Shown one piece after another: positions 17,521 to 25,621 of a stretch of 64,000 nt of DNA (positions are counted from its first letter, which is position 1; each line of letters begins with the position of its first letter). The notes beneath the pieces are model-generated. The model did not search any database. It worked only from the letters and a program-made list of their open reading frames with translations, and was not told the DNA's origin. The DNA is from Salegentibacter salinarum (lineage in GTDB: Bacteria > Bacteroidota > Bacteroidia > Flavobacteriales > Flavobacteriaceae). The stretch is taken from the NCBI RefSeq assembly GCF_900168115.1, contig NZ_FUZC01000011.1:62001-126000 (forward strand), in the 5' to 3' direction. The position numbers were made by a program, and so were the translations under genes.

Positions 17521-18255
17521 ATGGTAAAGGGGATAGTCATTGTACCCACCTTTAATGAAATTGAAAACATTGAGCGACTGGTTAGAAACGTGTTTTCTCA
17601 ACATACACAATTTCATATTTTGGTAGTAGATGATAATTCTCCCGATGGCACTGCAACCCTGGTAAGAACACTGCAGGCCGAATTTCACGAAGGTCTTTTT
17701 CTTGAAGAAAGAATGGGGAAATTAGGTTTGGGAACAGCTTACATTCACGGTTTTAAATGGGCGCTGCAAAGGGATTACGAGTATGTTTTTGAGATGGATG
17801 CCGATTTTTCTCATAATCCTAACGATCTTATTAGGTTATACAATACCTGCAAAAGGAATAATGCTGATGTTGCCATAGGTTCCCGTTATAAAACCGGGGT
17901 TAATGTAATTAACTGGCCTATGAGCAGGGTTTTATTATCCTGGTTGGCATCTAAATATGTAAGATTTATTACCGGAATGGATATTCATGATACCACAGCC
18001 GGTTTTGTTTGTTATAAAAGAAAGGTGTTGGAAACTATAGATCTGGACAGCATACAGTTTGTGGGCTATGCCTTTCAGATAGAAATGAAGTTTAAAGCAT
18101 ATTTACTGAAATATAATTTAGAAGAAGTCCCCGTAATCTTCACAGATAGAACACGAGGAACTTCAAAAATGAGTGGCTCCATAATTTCCGAAGCCATTTT
18201 TGGGGTAATAATAATGAAGATTAAAAGTCTTTTTAAGCAGATTAAATTGAAATGA
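17521..18255 (+). CDS. Polyprenol monophosphomannose synthase (GT2)
   Basis: Glycosyltransferase of family 2 that transfers a sugar, probably mannose from GDP-mannose, to a polyprenyl phosphate at the inner face of the membrane. The Rossmann-like start is GIVIVPTFNEIENIERLV; the nucleotide-binding DDNSPDGTA is near residue 39, EMDADFSHNP near 98, and GSRYKTGVNV near 120. Length 244 aa and the lack of C-terminal transmembrane helices match the single-domain Dpm1 type. It overlaps the dihydroorotase gene by 4 bp (ATGA), so the two are translationally coupled. The DUF2723 protein at 54741 could use its product, by inference only. Confidence 0.88.
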   Translation: MVKGIVIVPTFNEIENIERLVRNVFSQHTQFHILVVDDNSPDGTATLVRTLQAEFHEGLFLEERMGKLGLGTAYIHGFKWALQRDYEYVFEMDADFSHNPNDLIRLYNTCKRNNADVAIGSRYKTGVNVINWPMSRVLLSWLASKYVRFITGMDIHDTTAGFVCYKRKVLETIDLDSIQFVGYAFQIEMKFKAYLLKYNLEEVPVIFTDRTRGTSKMSGSIISEAIFGVIIMKIKSLFKQIKLK

Positions 18256-19595
18256 AGAAAGTCTTAATCAAAAACGCGAAGATTGTAAACGAGGGTAAAA
18301 TTAAAGAAGCCGATGTTTTTATTGAAGGTGGAATAATTGTAGAAATTGCCGAAAGCATTAGTGCCAAATCGCCTGATGTACAAATTTTTGATGCCGAAGG
18401 AACGCATTTATTACCCGGTGTAATAGACGATCAGGTGCATTTTAGGGAACCCGGGCTTACTCATAAAGAAAATATAGAAATGGGATCTCGGGCAGCTGTG
18501 GCCGGCGGAATCACTTCTTTTATAGAAATGCCTAACACGCTCCCACAAACCACCACTATAGAAGAATTAGAAAAGAAATTTGAGTTGGCGGCAGAAAGAT
18601 CTTATGCCAATTACTCTTTTATGTTTGGTGGTACAAACGATAACCTGGAAGAAATTCTAAAAGTAGATCCTAAAACTACGGCAGCTTTAAAGTTGTTTTT
18701 AGGTTCATCTACGGGGAATATGCTGGTAGACGATGAAAAAGCATTAGAACAAATTTTTTCAAAATCTCCTTTGCTTATCGCGGTGCATTGTGAAGACGAA
18801 GCAACTATTAAAAAGAATCTGGATGAATATATAGAACGCTACGGCGACGATATTCCAATTGAATTGCACCCCCAAATTAGAAGCGAAGAGGCTTGTTATA
18901 AATCATCTGCCAGGGCGGTGGCACTGGCCAAAAAAACCGGCGCGAGATTACACGTTTTTCACGTTTCTACAGCAAAAGAGCTGAGTTTATTCAGCAATAA
19001 GAAAAAACTCAAAGATAAAAAGATTACGGCTGAGGTTTGTATACACCACCTCTGGTTCAACGATTCTGATTATAAGAAGAAAGGAACCTTGATTAAATGG
19101 AATCCTGCGGTTAAAACCAAACAAGATCAGGATGCTTTAATGAAAGCTTTGAATGACGACCTTTTGGATGTTGTAGCTACAGACCACGCTCCGCACACTA
19201 AAGAAGAAAAGAAAAATGTGTACACAAAGGCCCCAAGTGGTGGCCCGATGGTGCAACATTCTCTTGCTGCAATGTTGCAGTTTCATCACCAGGAGAAGAT
19301 TTCTTTAGAAAAGATTGTAGAAAAAATGTGCCACAACCCGGCTATTTTGTTTGATATTAAAGATCGCGGATTCATTCGTGAAGGTTATAAAGCCGATTTG
19401 GTGCTGGTAGATCTTAACGCACCATGGGCAGTACAACCAGATAATATTCAGTATAAATGTGGCTGGTCTCCTTTTGAGGGTGTAACCTTTAAGTCCCGGG
19501 TTACACATACTTTTGTGAATGGTAATTTGGTGTATAAAAATTTCAAACATCAGCCTTTTGCAAATGTGGCAGAGCGTTTGCAGTTTGACCGATAA
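18252..19595 (+). CDS. pyrC: Dihydroorotase, Bacteroidota type
   Basis: Zinc amidohydrolase that closes carbamoyl aspartate to dihydroorotate in pyrimidine synthesis. The first metal motif reads DDQVHFREPG, so residue 61 is Gln where most amidohydrolases have His (HxH); H63 remains. The bridging lysine is K147 in AALKLFLG, metal histidines are H179 and H237, and the catalytic aspartate is D311 in DHAPH. I recall the same Gln in Bacteroides homologues, so it appears to be a clade feature rather than a defect. Length 447 aa is normal. The 5-prime end overlaps the mannosyltransferase and the 3-prime end is 1 bp from a DUF4296 lipoprotein. Confidence 0.92.
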   Translation: MKKVLIKNAKIVNEGKIKEADVFIEGGIIVEIAESISAKSPDVQIFDAEGTHLLPGVIDDQVHFREPGLTHKENIEMGSRAAVAGGITSFIEMPNTLPQTTTIEELEKKFELAAERSYANYSFMFGGTNDNLEEILKVDPKTTAALKLFLGSSTGNMLVDDEKALEQIFSKSPLLIAVHCEDEATIKKNLDEYIERYGDDIPIELHPQIRSEEACYKSSARAVALAKKTGARLHVFHVSTAKELSLFSNKKKLKDKKITAEVCIHHLWFNDSDYKKKGTLIKWNPAVKTKQDQDALMKALNDDLLDVVATDHAPHTKEEKKNVYTKAPSGGPMVQHSLAAMLQFHHQEKISLEKIVEKMCHNPAILFDIKDRGFIREGYKADLVLVDLNAPWAVQPDNIQYKCGWSPFEGVTFKSRVTHTFVNGNLVYKNFKHQPFANVAERLQFDR

Positions 19596-19596
19596 T

Positions 19597-20130
19597 ATGT
19601 TGAAAAAACTTTTCTTACTGTTTTTTATATGTGCTGCATTTGCTGCCTGTCAAAATATTGAAAAATCCGAAAGGCCTGAAAATCTTATTCCCGAGGATAA
19701 AATGATAGATGTAATTGCTGAAATTTTCTTAATGCAATCGGCCAGGAATTTTAATAAACGCATGTTTGAAAATACGGGAATTAGGGGGCAGGAATATATT
19801 TTCGAGAAGTACGAAATAGATAGCGTTCAATTTAAGCGCAGCAACGATTATTATGCTGATAATTATGAAGTTTATCAACGTATCTACGATAGTGTAAAGA
19901 ATCGTTTCGAAAAATTAAAAGTTGAACTGGATACCTTGCAACAGCAGGAACAACAAATTAAAGATTCTATTGCAAAAGTAAGGCGTGATTCGTTGGGAGT
20001 AGAGGAAGATTCATTAAACCCTGAGGAAGAAAGGAAAATTGAAGAAATTTCTGATTCTTTAATTAATGAAAAAGATTCGCTCGGCAGAAGAGTTTTAGAT
20101 AGCCTGCCACAACCAAGGTCCCGAAACTAA
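19597..20130 (+). CDS. DUF4296 lipoprotein
   Basis: A 177-aa secreted lipoprotein. MLKKLFLLFFICAAFAAC is a lipoprotein signal with the modified cysteine at C18. The body begins NLIPEDKMIDVIAEIFLMQSA, the DUF4296 signature, and the second half is a charged, probably coiled-coil segment rich in D, E, K, R and S. I start at the ATG at 19597, one base after the dihydroorotase stop; an upstream extension would lose the signal peptide. The 3-prime end overlaps the convergent epimerase gene by 4 bp. Function unknown; the family is common in Bacteroidota. Confidence 0.85.
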   Translation: MLKKLFLLFFICAAFAACQNIEKSERPENLIPEDKMIDVIAEIFLMQSARNFNKRMFENTGIRGQEYIFEKYEIDSVQFKRSNDYYADNYEVYQRIYDSVKNRFEKLKVELDTLQQQEQQIKDSIAKVRRDSLGVEEDSLNPEEERKIEEISDSLINEKDSLGRRVLDSLPQPRSRN

Positions 20131-21140
20131 GATTTATCCTGTTTGAAGAATTTAGCAGTTTGAGCAATTACCTTTTTCATAGGAGTAAATTCAAAACCTA
20201 GGCTTTCTTTAATTTTCTTATTTGAATATTTTGAATGCTGAAATAAAGTGTTTACTGTGTTTTTGGTTATTTGTCTTTTAGCTCCAAAGAATCCACCTAT
20301 TTTCTGAAAAATCCAACCTACCCAAAGCATCCATTTTTTGAGCGCTTTTTTAGGTGCAGGTTTATTTAATTCGGTTGCAGTTTGTTCAAAAACAGCTTTA
20401 AAACTCATATTTTCAGAAACCAGGATATAAGCTTCATTTTTTATTTCAGCCTCCATAAGCTGTTGCATCACATTTACTACATCTTTTACCCCAACAAACC
20501 CCGCTATTTTAGGAAAATGATAGTTCATTCCCTTATCAATTTTCGAAAAAATTTGTCCTGTACCTTCTTTCCAAAATCCCGGGCCAATAATTATTCCGGG
20601 TTTTACAATTACAGTAGGCACGTCTTCCTGGGAACCTCTCCAGGTTTCAATTTCGGCACCGTATTTAGAAATAGCATAATCGCTATGGTCTTCTTCGGGA
20701 TTCCACATTACACGCTCAGTAATTTCTTTCTTGTTTAAACTCCTGCCCAATGCCGCAACACTACTTACATAGCAAAGTTTTTCAATTTTAAAGGCCACAC
20801 AAAGGTTTACAATATTTGCAGTGCCTTCAATATTTATTTTTCGAAGTTTTTTATCATCTCCAGGATCAAAGGAAACAAGTGCGGCGCAGTGATAAACATA
20901 TTTTATATTCTCAAAAGCTTTGTTGAGTTGTGGGATATTGGTGATATCGGCTTCAAACCATTCAATTTGCCGAAATAGAGACTTTGCTTCTTCAGTAGAA
21001 GTATAATAATTGAACACGTGCTCAACTGCAACAAGATCGCTGTTTTTTCTATGAAGGGCCCTTACTTCTTTCCCGGCTTTTAATAAATTCAGCAATAAGT
21101 GTGAACCCACCAATCCGGTGCCGCCTGTAACTAAAATCAT
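20127..21140 (-). CDS. NAD-dependent epimerase/dehydratase (extended SDR)
   Basis: Extended short-chain dehydrogenase. The NAD-binding motif GGTGLVGSHLL begins at residue 6; the catalytic YxxxK is YAISK (near residue 155), with the preceding serines in SSVAALG. The C-terminal half is variable and ends in basic residues (KFFKQDKS). Length 337 aa fits nucleotide-sugar epimerases or 3-beta-hydroxysteroid-type reductases, so the substrate is unclear. The convergent overlap with the DUF4296 gene is 4 bp. Confidence 0.85.
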   Translation of the reverse strand: MILVTGGTGLVGSHLLLNLLKAGKEVRALHRKNSDLVAVEHVFNYYTSTEEAKSLFRQIEWFEADITNIPQLNKAFENIKYVYHCAALVSFDPGDDKKLRKINIEGTANIVNLCVAFKIEKLCYVSSVAALGRSLNKKEITERVMWNPEEDHSDYAISKYGAEIETWRGSQEDVPTVIVKPGIIIGPGFWKEGTGQIFSKIDKGMNYHFPKIAGFVGVKDVVNVMQQLMEAEIKNEAYILVSENMSFKAVFEQTATELNKPAPKKALKKWMLWVGWIFQKIGGFFGAKRQITKNTVNTLFQHSKYSNKKIKESLGFEFTPMKKVIAQTAKFFKQDKS

Positions 21141-21269
21141 GGGGTAAATATACCAAAACCACTTAGGAAAAATAAGAGTTTATGGTATCTTTACCCGATA
21201 ATCGAGATTAAAATCCTCGAGATTATCCAAGAAATTAAAAATTTTATTTCTTAAAACTACCTCGGGTAC

Positions 21270-21299
21270 TTGCTCCGAGCTTATTTACTATTATTTTTG
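21270..21299 (+). promoter_or_regulatory. Promoter of tyrS with -33 and -7 boxes
   Basis: TTG at 21270-21272 and TATTTTTG at 21292-21299 are exactly 19 bp apart, the Flavobacteriia spacing. The -7 box ends 18 bp before the tyrS ATG. A palindromic tract, ctcgggtacttgctccgag, lies at the -33 box. Confidence 0.7.
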
Positions 21300-21317
21300 A
21301 GCAAAATTATTTGAATT

Positions 21318-22613
21318 ATGAATAAGAATTTTGTAGAAGAACTTACCTGGAGAGGGATGTTGCACGATGTTATGCCGGGGACCGAAGAACACCTAAAAGA
21401 AGGAATGCGCGCTGCTTATGTTGGAATTGATCCTACGGCCGATTCCCTGCATATTGGCCACCTTGTGAGCGTGATGATGCTTAGACATTTTCAGCTTTGC
21501 GGACACAAACCTTTTGCTTTAGTTGGTGGAGCTACGGGTATGATTGGCGATCCCTCGGGGAAATCTGCAGAGCGGAATTTACTTGACGAAAAAACTTTAC
21601 GCCACAATCAGCAAGCTATAAAAAACCAGCTTTCTAAGTTCCTTGAATTTGGTAAAGAAGAGGAAAATGCAGCCGAAATGGTGAATAATTACGACTGGAT
21701 GAAAAATTTCAGTTTCCTTGAATTTATTCGGGATGTTGGGAAACATATCACCGTAAATTATATGATGGCCAAAGATTCGGTGAAAAAGCGTTTGTCTTCT
21801 GATGCTGCTGAAGGAATGTCTTTTACCGAATTTACTTATCAGTTAGTTCAGGGATACGATTTTCTACATTTATTCAGAGAAAAAGATTGTTCCCTGCAAA
21901 TGGGAGGCAGTGATCAATGGGGAAATATCACGACGGGTACCGAGATGATTCGCCGTATTGGAAATGGAAAAGGCTACGCATTAACCTGCCCACTGATTAC
22001 CAAAGCCGATGGTACTAAATTTGGAAAAACCGAAGGTGGAAATGTTTGGTTAGACCCAAACCGTACTTCGCCTTATAAATTCTACCAATACTGGTTAAAT
22101 ACAAGCGATGATGATGCTGAAAAGTATATCAAGATATTTACTTTACTAAGTAAAACCGAAATAGAAAGGCTTATTGAAGAGCATAAAGAAGCGCCTCATA
22201 AGCGTGTGCTTCAAAAAACTTTAGCCGAAGAAATTACGGTAATGGTTCATTCCCGCGAAGATTATGAGAATGCTGTAAAAGCATCTGAAGTTCTCTTTGG
22301 AAAAAGTACCGCAGCCGATTTAAAATCTTTGAATGAAGCTACATTTTTAGATGTTTTTGAAGGCGTACCCCAAGCTGAAATAGCTAAAACTGAAATAGAA
22401 GAAGGCTTAGATATGATCGCGGCTTTATCGGCTAAAACCAATTTCCTGCAATCCAATGGCGAAGCCAGAAGAGCGTTAAAAGAGAATTCAGTTTCTGTTA
22501 ATAAGGAAAAGATAAAAGAAAATTACACCATTACTTCCCAGGATCTTATAAATGATAAATATGTAATTATCAATAAAGGGAAGAAGAATACCTATATTAT
22601 TAGGGCAATTTAA
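21318..22613 (+). CDS. tyrS: Tyrosine-tRNA ligase
   Basis: Class I synthetase charging tRNA-Tyr. HIGH is exact at 45-48; the second catalytic motif is KFGKT in [14 protein letters not shown], the KMSKS equivalent of bacterial TyrRS. The tyrosine-specific segment [13 protein letters not shown] and [11 protein letters not shown] are present. An S4 RNA-binding domain forms the C-terminus (about residues 365-431, ending KNTYIIRAI). Length 431 aa is typical. It is monocistronic and has its own promoter. Confidence 0.97.
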   Translation: MNKNFVEELTWRGMLHDVMPGTEEHLKEGMRAAYVGIDPTADSLHIGHLVSVMMLRHFQLCGHKPFALVGGATGMIGDPSGKSAERNLLDEKTLRHNQQAIKNQLSKFLEFGKEEENAAEMVNNYDWMKNFSFLEFIRDVGKHITVNYMMAKDSVKKRLSSDAAEGMSFTEFTYQLVQGYDFLHLFREKDCSLQMGGSDQWGNITTGTEMIRRIGNGKGYALTCPLITKADGTKFGKTEGGNVWLDPNRTSPYKFYQYWLNTSDDDAEKYIKIFTLLSKTEIERLIEEHKEAPHKRVLQKTLAEEITVMVHSREDYENAVKASEVLFGKSTAADLKSLNEATFLDVFEGVPQAEIAKTEIEEGLDMIAALSAKTNFLQSNGEARRALKENSVSVNKEKIKENYTITSQDLINDKYVIINKGKKNTYIIRAI

Positions 22614-22639
22614 ATCGCCGGTTAGATTAGTAAAATACA

Positions 22640-22670
22640 AAGCCCCGTAAACAGGATGTCTACGGGGCTT
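22640..22670. other. Strong stem-loop after tyrS
   Basis: AAGCCCCGTA (22640-22649) pairs exactly with TACGGGGCTT (22661-22670). No T-tract follows on the tyrS strand, so it is either a weak terminator or the structured leader of the short ORF at 22693. Confidence 0.55.
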
Positions 22671-22692
22671 GCAACTAACTAACCAATCTAAT

Positions 22693-22791
22693 ATGAAAAA
22701 ATTTCACTTAGCCTGTAAGAATCATTTCAATCACAAATTCATTCTTACATTTAATAAGACGAGAGAAGTCCTGAAAATTTACATGCTTTAG
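22693..22791 (+). CDS. Possible 32-aa ORF after a stem-loop leader
   Basis: ATG to TAG encoding a 32-residue basic peptide that starts MKKFHLACKNHFNHKF and ends KIYML. It follows the hairpin at 22640-22670 and a tract reading gcaactaactaaccaatcta. That arrangement resembles the upstream part of SusC-type TonB receptor genes in Flavobacteriia as I remember them, so it may be a decayed 5-prime end left behind after loss of a receptor gene, or a real short peptide. It is not supported by codon statistics at this length. Confidence 0.3.
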   Translation: MKKFHLACKNHFNHKFILTFNKTREVLKIYML

Positions 22792-22854
22792 TAAACTTTA
22801 ACTATAAAGTACTGATATTTAAGTTTTTATTGGCGAATGTTGATAGGAGAAGGC

Positions 22855-23832
22855 TTATAGAAGTAGCAGGTTGCATCCCCGAATATCACTATTATCAAAT
22901 CTTCCAAGAATTTCGGTTTGATTCTCCTGAATTTTTCTACCTAAATCCTGGGTAGCAATAAATGAACAAGAGTTAAAATTGGCCAAATCTATTACGTTGA
23001 TTCCCCCCGTTTTGTGCGCTGGAAGGTAACTTAAGGCATCTTCGGCATCACGAATAAGAATCTTCATCCAGGGTGGAGTATTAAAAATTCCATCTCCTTT
23101 TGAATATGCCTGCGAAAGTAACTCCGTCATCCCGTATTCACTATGAATTTTTTCTATTCCAAAACCTTTTGAAAGTACTTGATGAAGTTCTTCCCTAATC
23201 ATTTCCTTGCGCCGACCTTTCATCCCCCCAGTTTCCATTATCGTAGTATTTTTTAAGTTAAAATCGTAATTTTCAACCAAATCGAGTAAGGCAAAAGATA
23301 CGCCCAGAAGGAGTGTTTTTTTTTCGCTTTTATCTAATGCTGTAAGCTTATTTTGAAGGCTTTCCAGATCATTCAGATAAAATCCGCTTTCAGGGTGTTT
23401 GCTTAGTTTTATAAGCCTATCGGCCATATAAATTAGCGAAGACCCCTGGCGCTCTAAATAGGAAGGCAGCAGTGCTAAAACAACCATTTCTTCCGGTTTT
23501 CCGTAGAAAATCTCAAAAGCTTTTAAAAAACTTTGCTCGTAAACTTTTAAATTGGTTACGTAATGTTTGCTGGTTGTGGCACCGGTAGTTCCGCTGCTGG
23601 TGAAAATGATTTCTTCTGAATTTGTACCCGAAACCACTTTTTTCTTCTTAAAGAATTCTATGGGTAAAAAAGGGATCTCCTCAAGAGTAGCAACATTTCC
23701 CGGATTTCGATTTAATAACTCGCAAAATTCCCGGTAAACCTTATTTTGCTGAAACTGGTAAGAAAATACTTCGAGAGCAATTTCATTAAAATTTTTCTGA
23801 TTAGAAATATTAAAAATTCTTTCAGATAACAT
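22855..23832 (-). CDS. LuxE/PaaK-like acyl-protein synthetase or acyltransferase
   Basis: Adenylate-forming-type enzyme related to LuxE, which activates fatty acids as acyl-AMP and transfers them to a cysteine or another acceptor. Visible blocks are LEEIPFLPIEFFKKKKV, the phosphate-binding loop IFTSSGTTGATTS (about residues 75-87), ETGGMKGRRKEM (about 201-212), and HSEYGMTELLSQAY (about 235-248). Length 325 aa is close to LuxE. No luciferase genes are nearby. In Flavobacteriia such a protein often occurs near cell-envelope genes; its substrate is unknown. Confidence 0.82.
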   Translation of the reverse strand: MLSERIFNISNQKNFNEIALEVFSYQFQQNKVYREFCELLNRNPGNVATLEEIPFLPIEFFKKKKVVSGTNSEEIIFTSSGTTGATTSKHYVTNLKVYEQSFLKAFEIFYGKPEEMVVLALLPSYLERQGSSLIYMADRLIKLSKHPESGFYLNDLESLQNKLTALDKSEKKTLLLGVSFALLDLVENYDFNLKNTTIMETGGMKGRRKEMIREELHQVLSKGFGIEKIHSEYGMTELLSQAYSKGDGIFNTPPWMKILIRDAEDALSYLPAHKTGGINVIDLANFNSCSFIATQDLGRKIQENQTEILGRFDNSDIRGCNLLLL

Positions 23833-23892
23833 TCTTGTGGTTAAATTTAGAAAAGCGAAGTTAAGAAATCTTAGAAATGCCTGAAGCTTGGA

Positions 23893-24237
23893 TTATCTCA
23901 CAACCAATTTCCTGGTGGCGGTGGCTTCTTCTTCTTTGATTTTTAGAATATAAATTCCTGCACTCAGAGCCGAAACATCAAGTTCTTTTCCTCTTAATTT
24001 GGTGCGTTGTACTGGTTTCCCCAAAACATTGTAAATCTGGATCTCTTTTTCTTTATTCTGGGAAGTACTAATATAAACCTTTCCATTAGTAACCGGGTTA
24101 GGGTAAATAGATAGGCCTTCTATAGGAATTTCTGTCTTATTCCCCGAGCTGGTAGTATCCTGCGCATACGCCGCATTTGGTGCAGAGAATGTGAGGAAAA
24201 TAGCTAATATGAAACTATAGAAGTAGTATTGCTTCAT
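23893..24237 (-). CDS. Small secreted protein consisting mainly of a T9SS type A sorting domain
   Basis: The 114-aa product has a signal peptide (about residues 1-26, ending AAYAQ) and, from residue 38, a type A Por secretion tail: IEGLSIYPNPVTNGKVYIS, then IQIYNVLGKPVQ and LSAGIYILKIKEEEATATRKLVVR. Only about 12 residues lie between the signal and the sorting domain, so no cargo domain is present. It might be a self-contained secreted peptide, a truncated remnant, or a decoy for the sorting machinery. It has its own gap to both neighbours. Confidence 0.85.
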   Translation of the reverse strand: MKQYYFYSFILAIFLTFSAPNAAYAQDTTSSGNKTEIPIEGLSIYPNPVTNGKVYISTSQNKEKEIQIYNVLGKPVQRTKLRGKELDVSALSAGIYILKIKEEEATATRKLVVR

Positions 24238-24328
24238 TCTTTATTATCGAGGTTTATACAAAACTACAATAAAATTTCAAAAACGATGCCAGATTTATTG
24301 TGTAATTAATCTTAATGTTATATTAAAA

Positions 24329-24356
24329 AAAGCTGCCGTGTGAGGGCAGCTTTTTT
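24329..24356 (-). terminator. Terminator of the beta-helix lipoprotein gene
   Basis: AAAGCTGCC (24329-24337) pairs with GGCAGCTTT (24345-24353); A/T runs on both sides. It lies just beyond the stop at 24381 of the leftward gene. Confidence 0.82.
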
Positions 24357-24380
24357 CTTTGGCTAATAAATTTAAATAAG

Positions 24381-25586
24381 CTATTCTTCGAATCCTCCCA
24401 TCGCATCGAATCTTGTCCAACCCTCAAATTCAGATAAATCTGCTCCGGTTGCTTCTTCGTTCATTGAGATTAATTCCTCTACGATATCACTTTCATCAAC
24501 ATTATTTACTACCAGGTTTGTGTAGTCGTAGAAATGAGTATTGGTGAATTCCAGATCTCCATTTTCCACCTCCTGAAGTTGATCGTTGACGAATATCATA
24601 GTTTCGTAGTTATATCCAACGATGTTGTCAAAAACTCCACCGGTTCCTTGTTTAAGATCAAAAGCGGCTTTTCCTTCTCTGTTGTGACCTCTTAAAGTCA
24701 CATTGCTTACCGTAGGTTTTGCACGTGGTGTTGCATTGTTCTCACCACTTCTGCTGGCTAATTCAAAAGCAAAGTCGCCTGTACCATCATACTGGTAAAT
24801 TACCGCGTTGTCAATGGTACCTCTGTAACCTTCGTCCCAGTCTATAGAATCATCTTCCATGCCTACTGCAGAGATATTTGTGGCATTAACAGTACCCCCA
24901 TAGAATTCAAACCCGTCATCCGCACCTTCAAATGCTTCACAGTTTTCTACTACTGTACCGCTACCTACTGCGAAAAATGAAAAGGCATTGAATTCAAATT
25001 GGCCATCAGAAGATGCCTGACCGGCATATTCTACACGGACATAGCGAAGCACTCCAGAATCGTCTTCATCGTCTTCACCCCCATAAGGTAATTGCCCAGC
25101 TTCAGATTGTGATTCACCTCCCGGTGCGTTCATTCTGGCACGACCGTGAATTCCAATTCCTCCCCAGTCTCCATCACCACCTTCTGAATTTTGGTTTTCA
25201 GAAGTAAATACAATTGGTTGTGAAGCTGTTCCTTCGGCTACGATCCTTCCGCCTTGTTCAACAAAAACAAGGTTTACTCCTGCTTCCTGGTCTTCAGCCG
25301 TAACAGTAAATGTAGAACCTTGTTGGATAGTTAATGTCGCTCCGTCTTTTACAGTAACTGCTCCTCTTAAGGAGTAATCTCCTGTTTCAACTAAAAGATC
25401 TTCGGTGATGTCGCCTTCGAGAACAGTTCCCTGTAGTACGCCATCATCACCTCCTCCGTTGTCATCATCTGTGGCAATGTCATCCACATCATCAGTTGGC
25501 TGTAATCCATCATCATCACTGCTACAAGATGTAAATCCTGCAAGTAAAGACAGTACAAAAAGGGTTTTTAAAATTGGTTTTTTCAT
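24381..25586 (-). CDS. Surface lipoprotein with predicted right-handed beta-helix
   Basis: MKKPILKTLFVLSLLAGFTSC is a lipoprotein signal with the lipidated cysteine at C21, followed by SSDDDG, the acidic run that in Bacteroidota often sends lipoproteins to the cell surface. After a D/G-rich linker (about 22-50), repeating short strand patterns (VTVKDGATLTIQQGSTFTV, RIVAEGTASQPIVFTSENQ, ENCEAFEGADDGFEFYGGT) suggest a pectate-lyase-like parallel beta-helix. Length 401 aa. It lies 36 bp downstream of the TonB receptor gene start side, on the same strand, and is the second gene of a receptor-lipoprotein pair. Such proteins are sometimes mislabelled multidrug transporter. A role as receptor partner is inferred. 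Confidence 0.78.
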   Translation of the reverse strand: MKKPILKTLFVLSLLAGFTSCSSDDDGLQPTDDVDDIATDDDNGGGDDGVLQGTVLEGDITEDLLVETGDYSLRGAVTVKDGATLTIQQGSTFTVTAEDQEAGVNLVFVEQGGRIVAEGTASQPIVFTSENQNSEGGDGDWGGIGIHGRARMNAPGGESQSEAGQLPYGGEDDEDDSGVLRYVRVEYAGQASSDGQFEFNAFSFFAVGSGTVVENCEAFEGADDGFEFYGGTVNATNISAVGMEDDSIDWDEGYRGTIDNAVIYQYDGTGDFAFELASRSGENNATPRAKPTVSNVTLRGHNREGKAAFDLKQGTGGVFDNIVGYNYETMIFVNDQLQEVENGDLEFTNTHFYDYTNLVVNNVDESDIVEELISMNEEATGADLSEFEGWTRFDAMGGFEE

Positions 25587-25621
25587 AATTTAAAATTTAG
25601 TTGTGGTTAAAATATTTATAG

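Noticed and set aside
17305-17688. Leftward open frame covering the DUF4271/mannosyltransferase divergent region
   Set aside because: Crosses two promoters and the start of the GT2 gene; no protein family features.
19519-19596. Upstream extension of the DUF4296 lipoprotein frame
   Set aside because: It would overlap the end of dihydroorotase and hide the clear lipoprotein signal; the ATG at 19597 is better.
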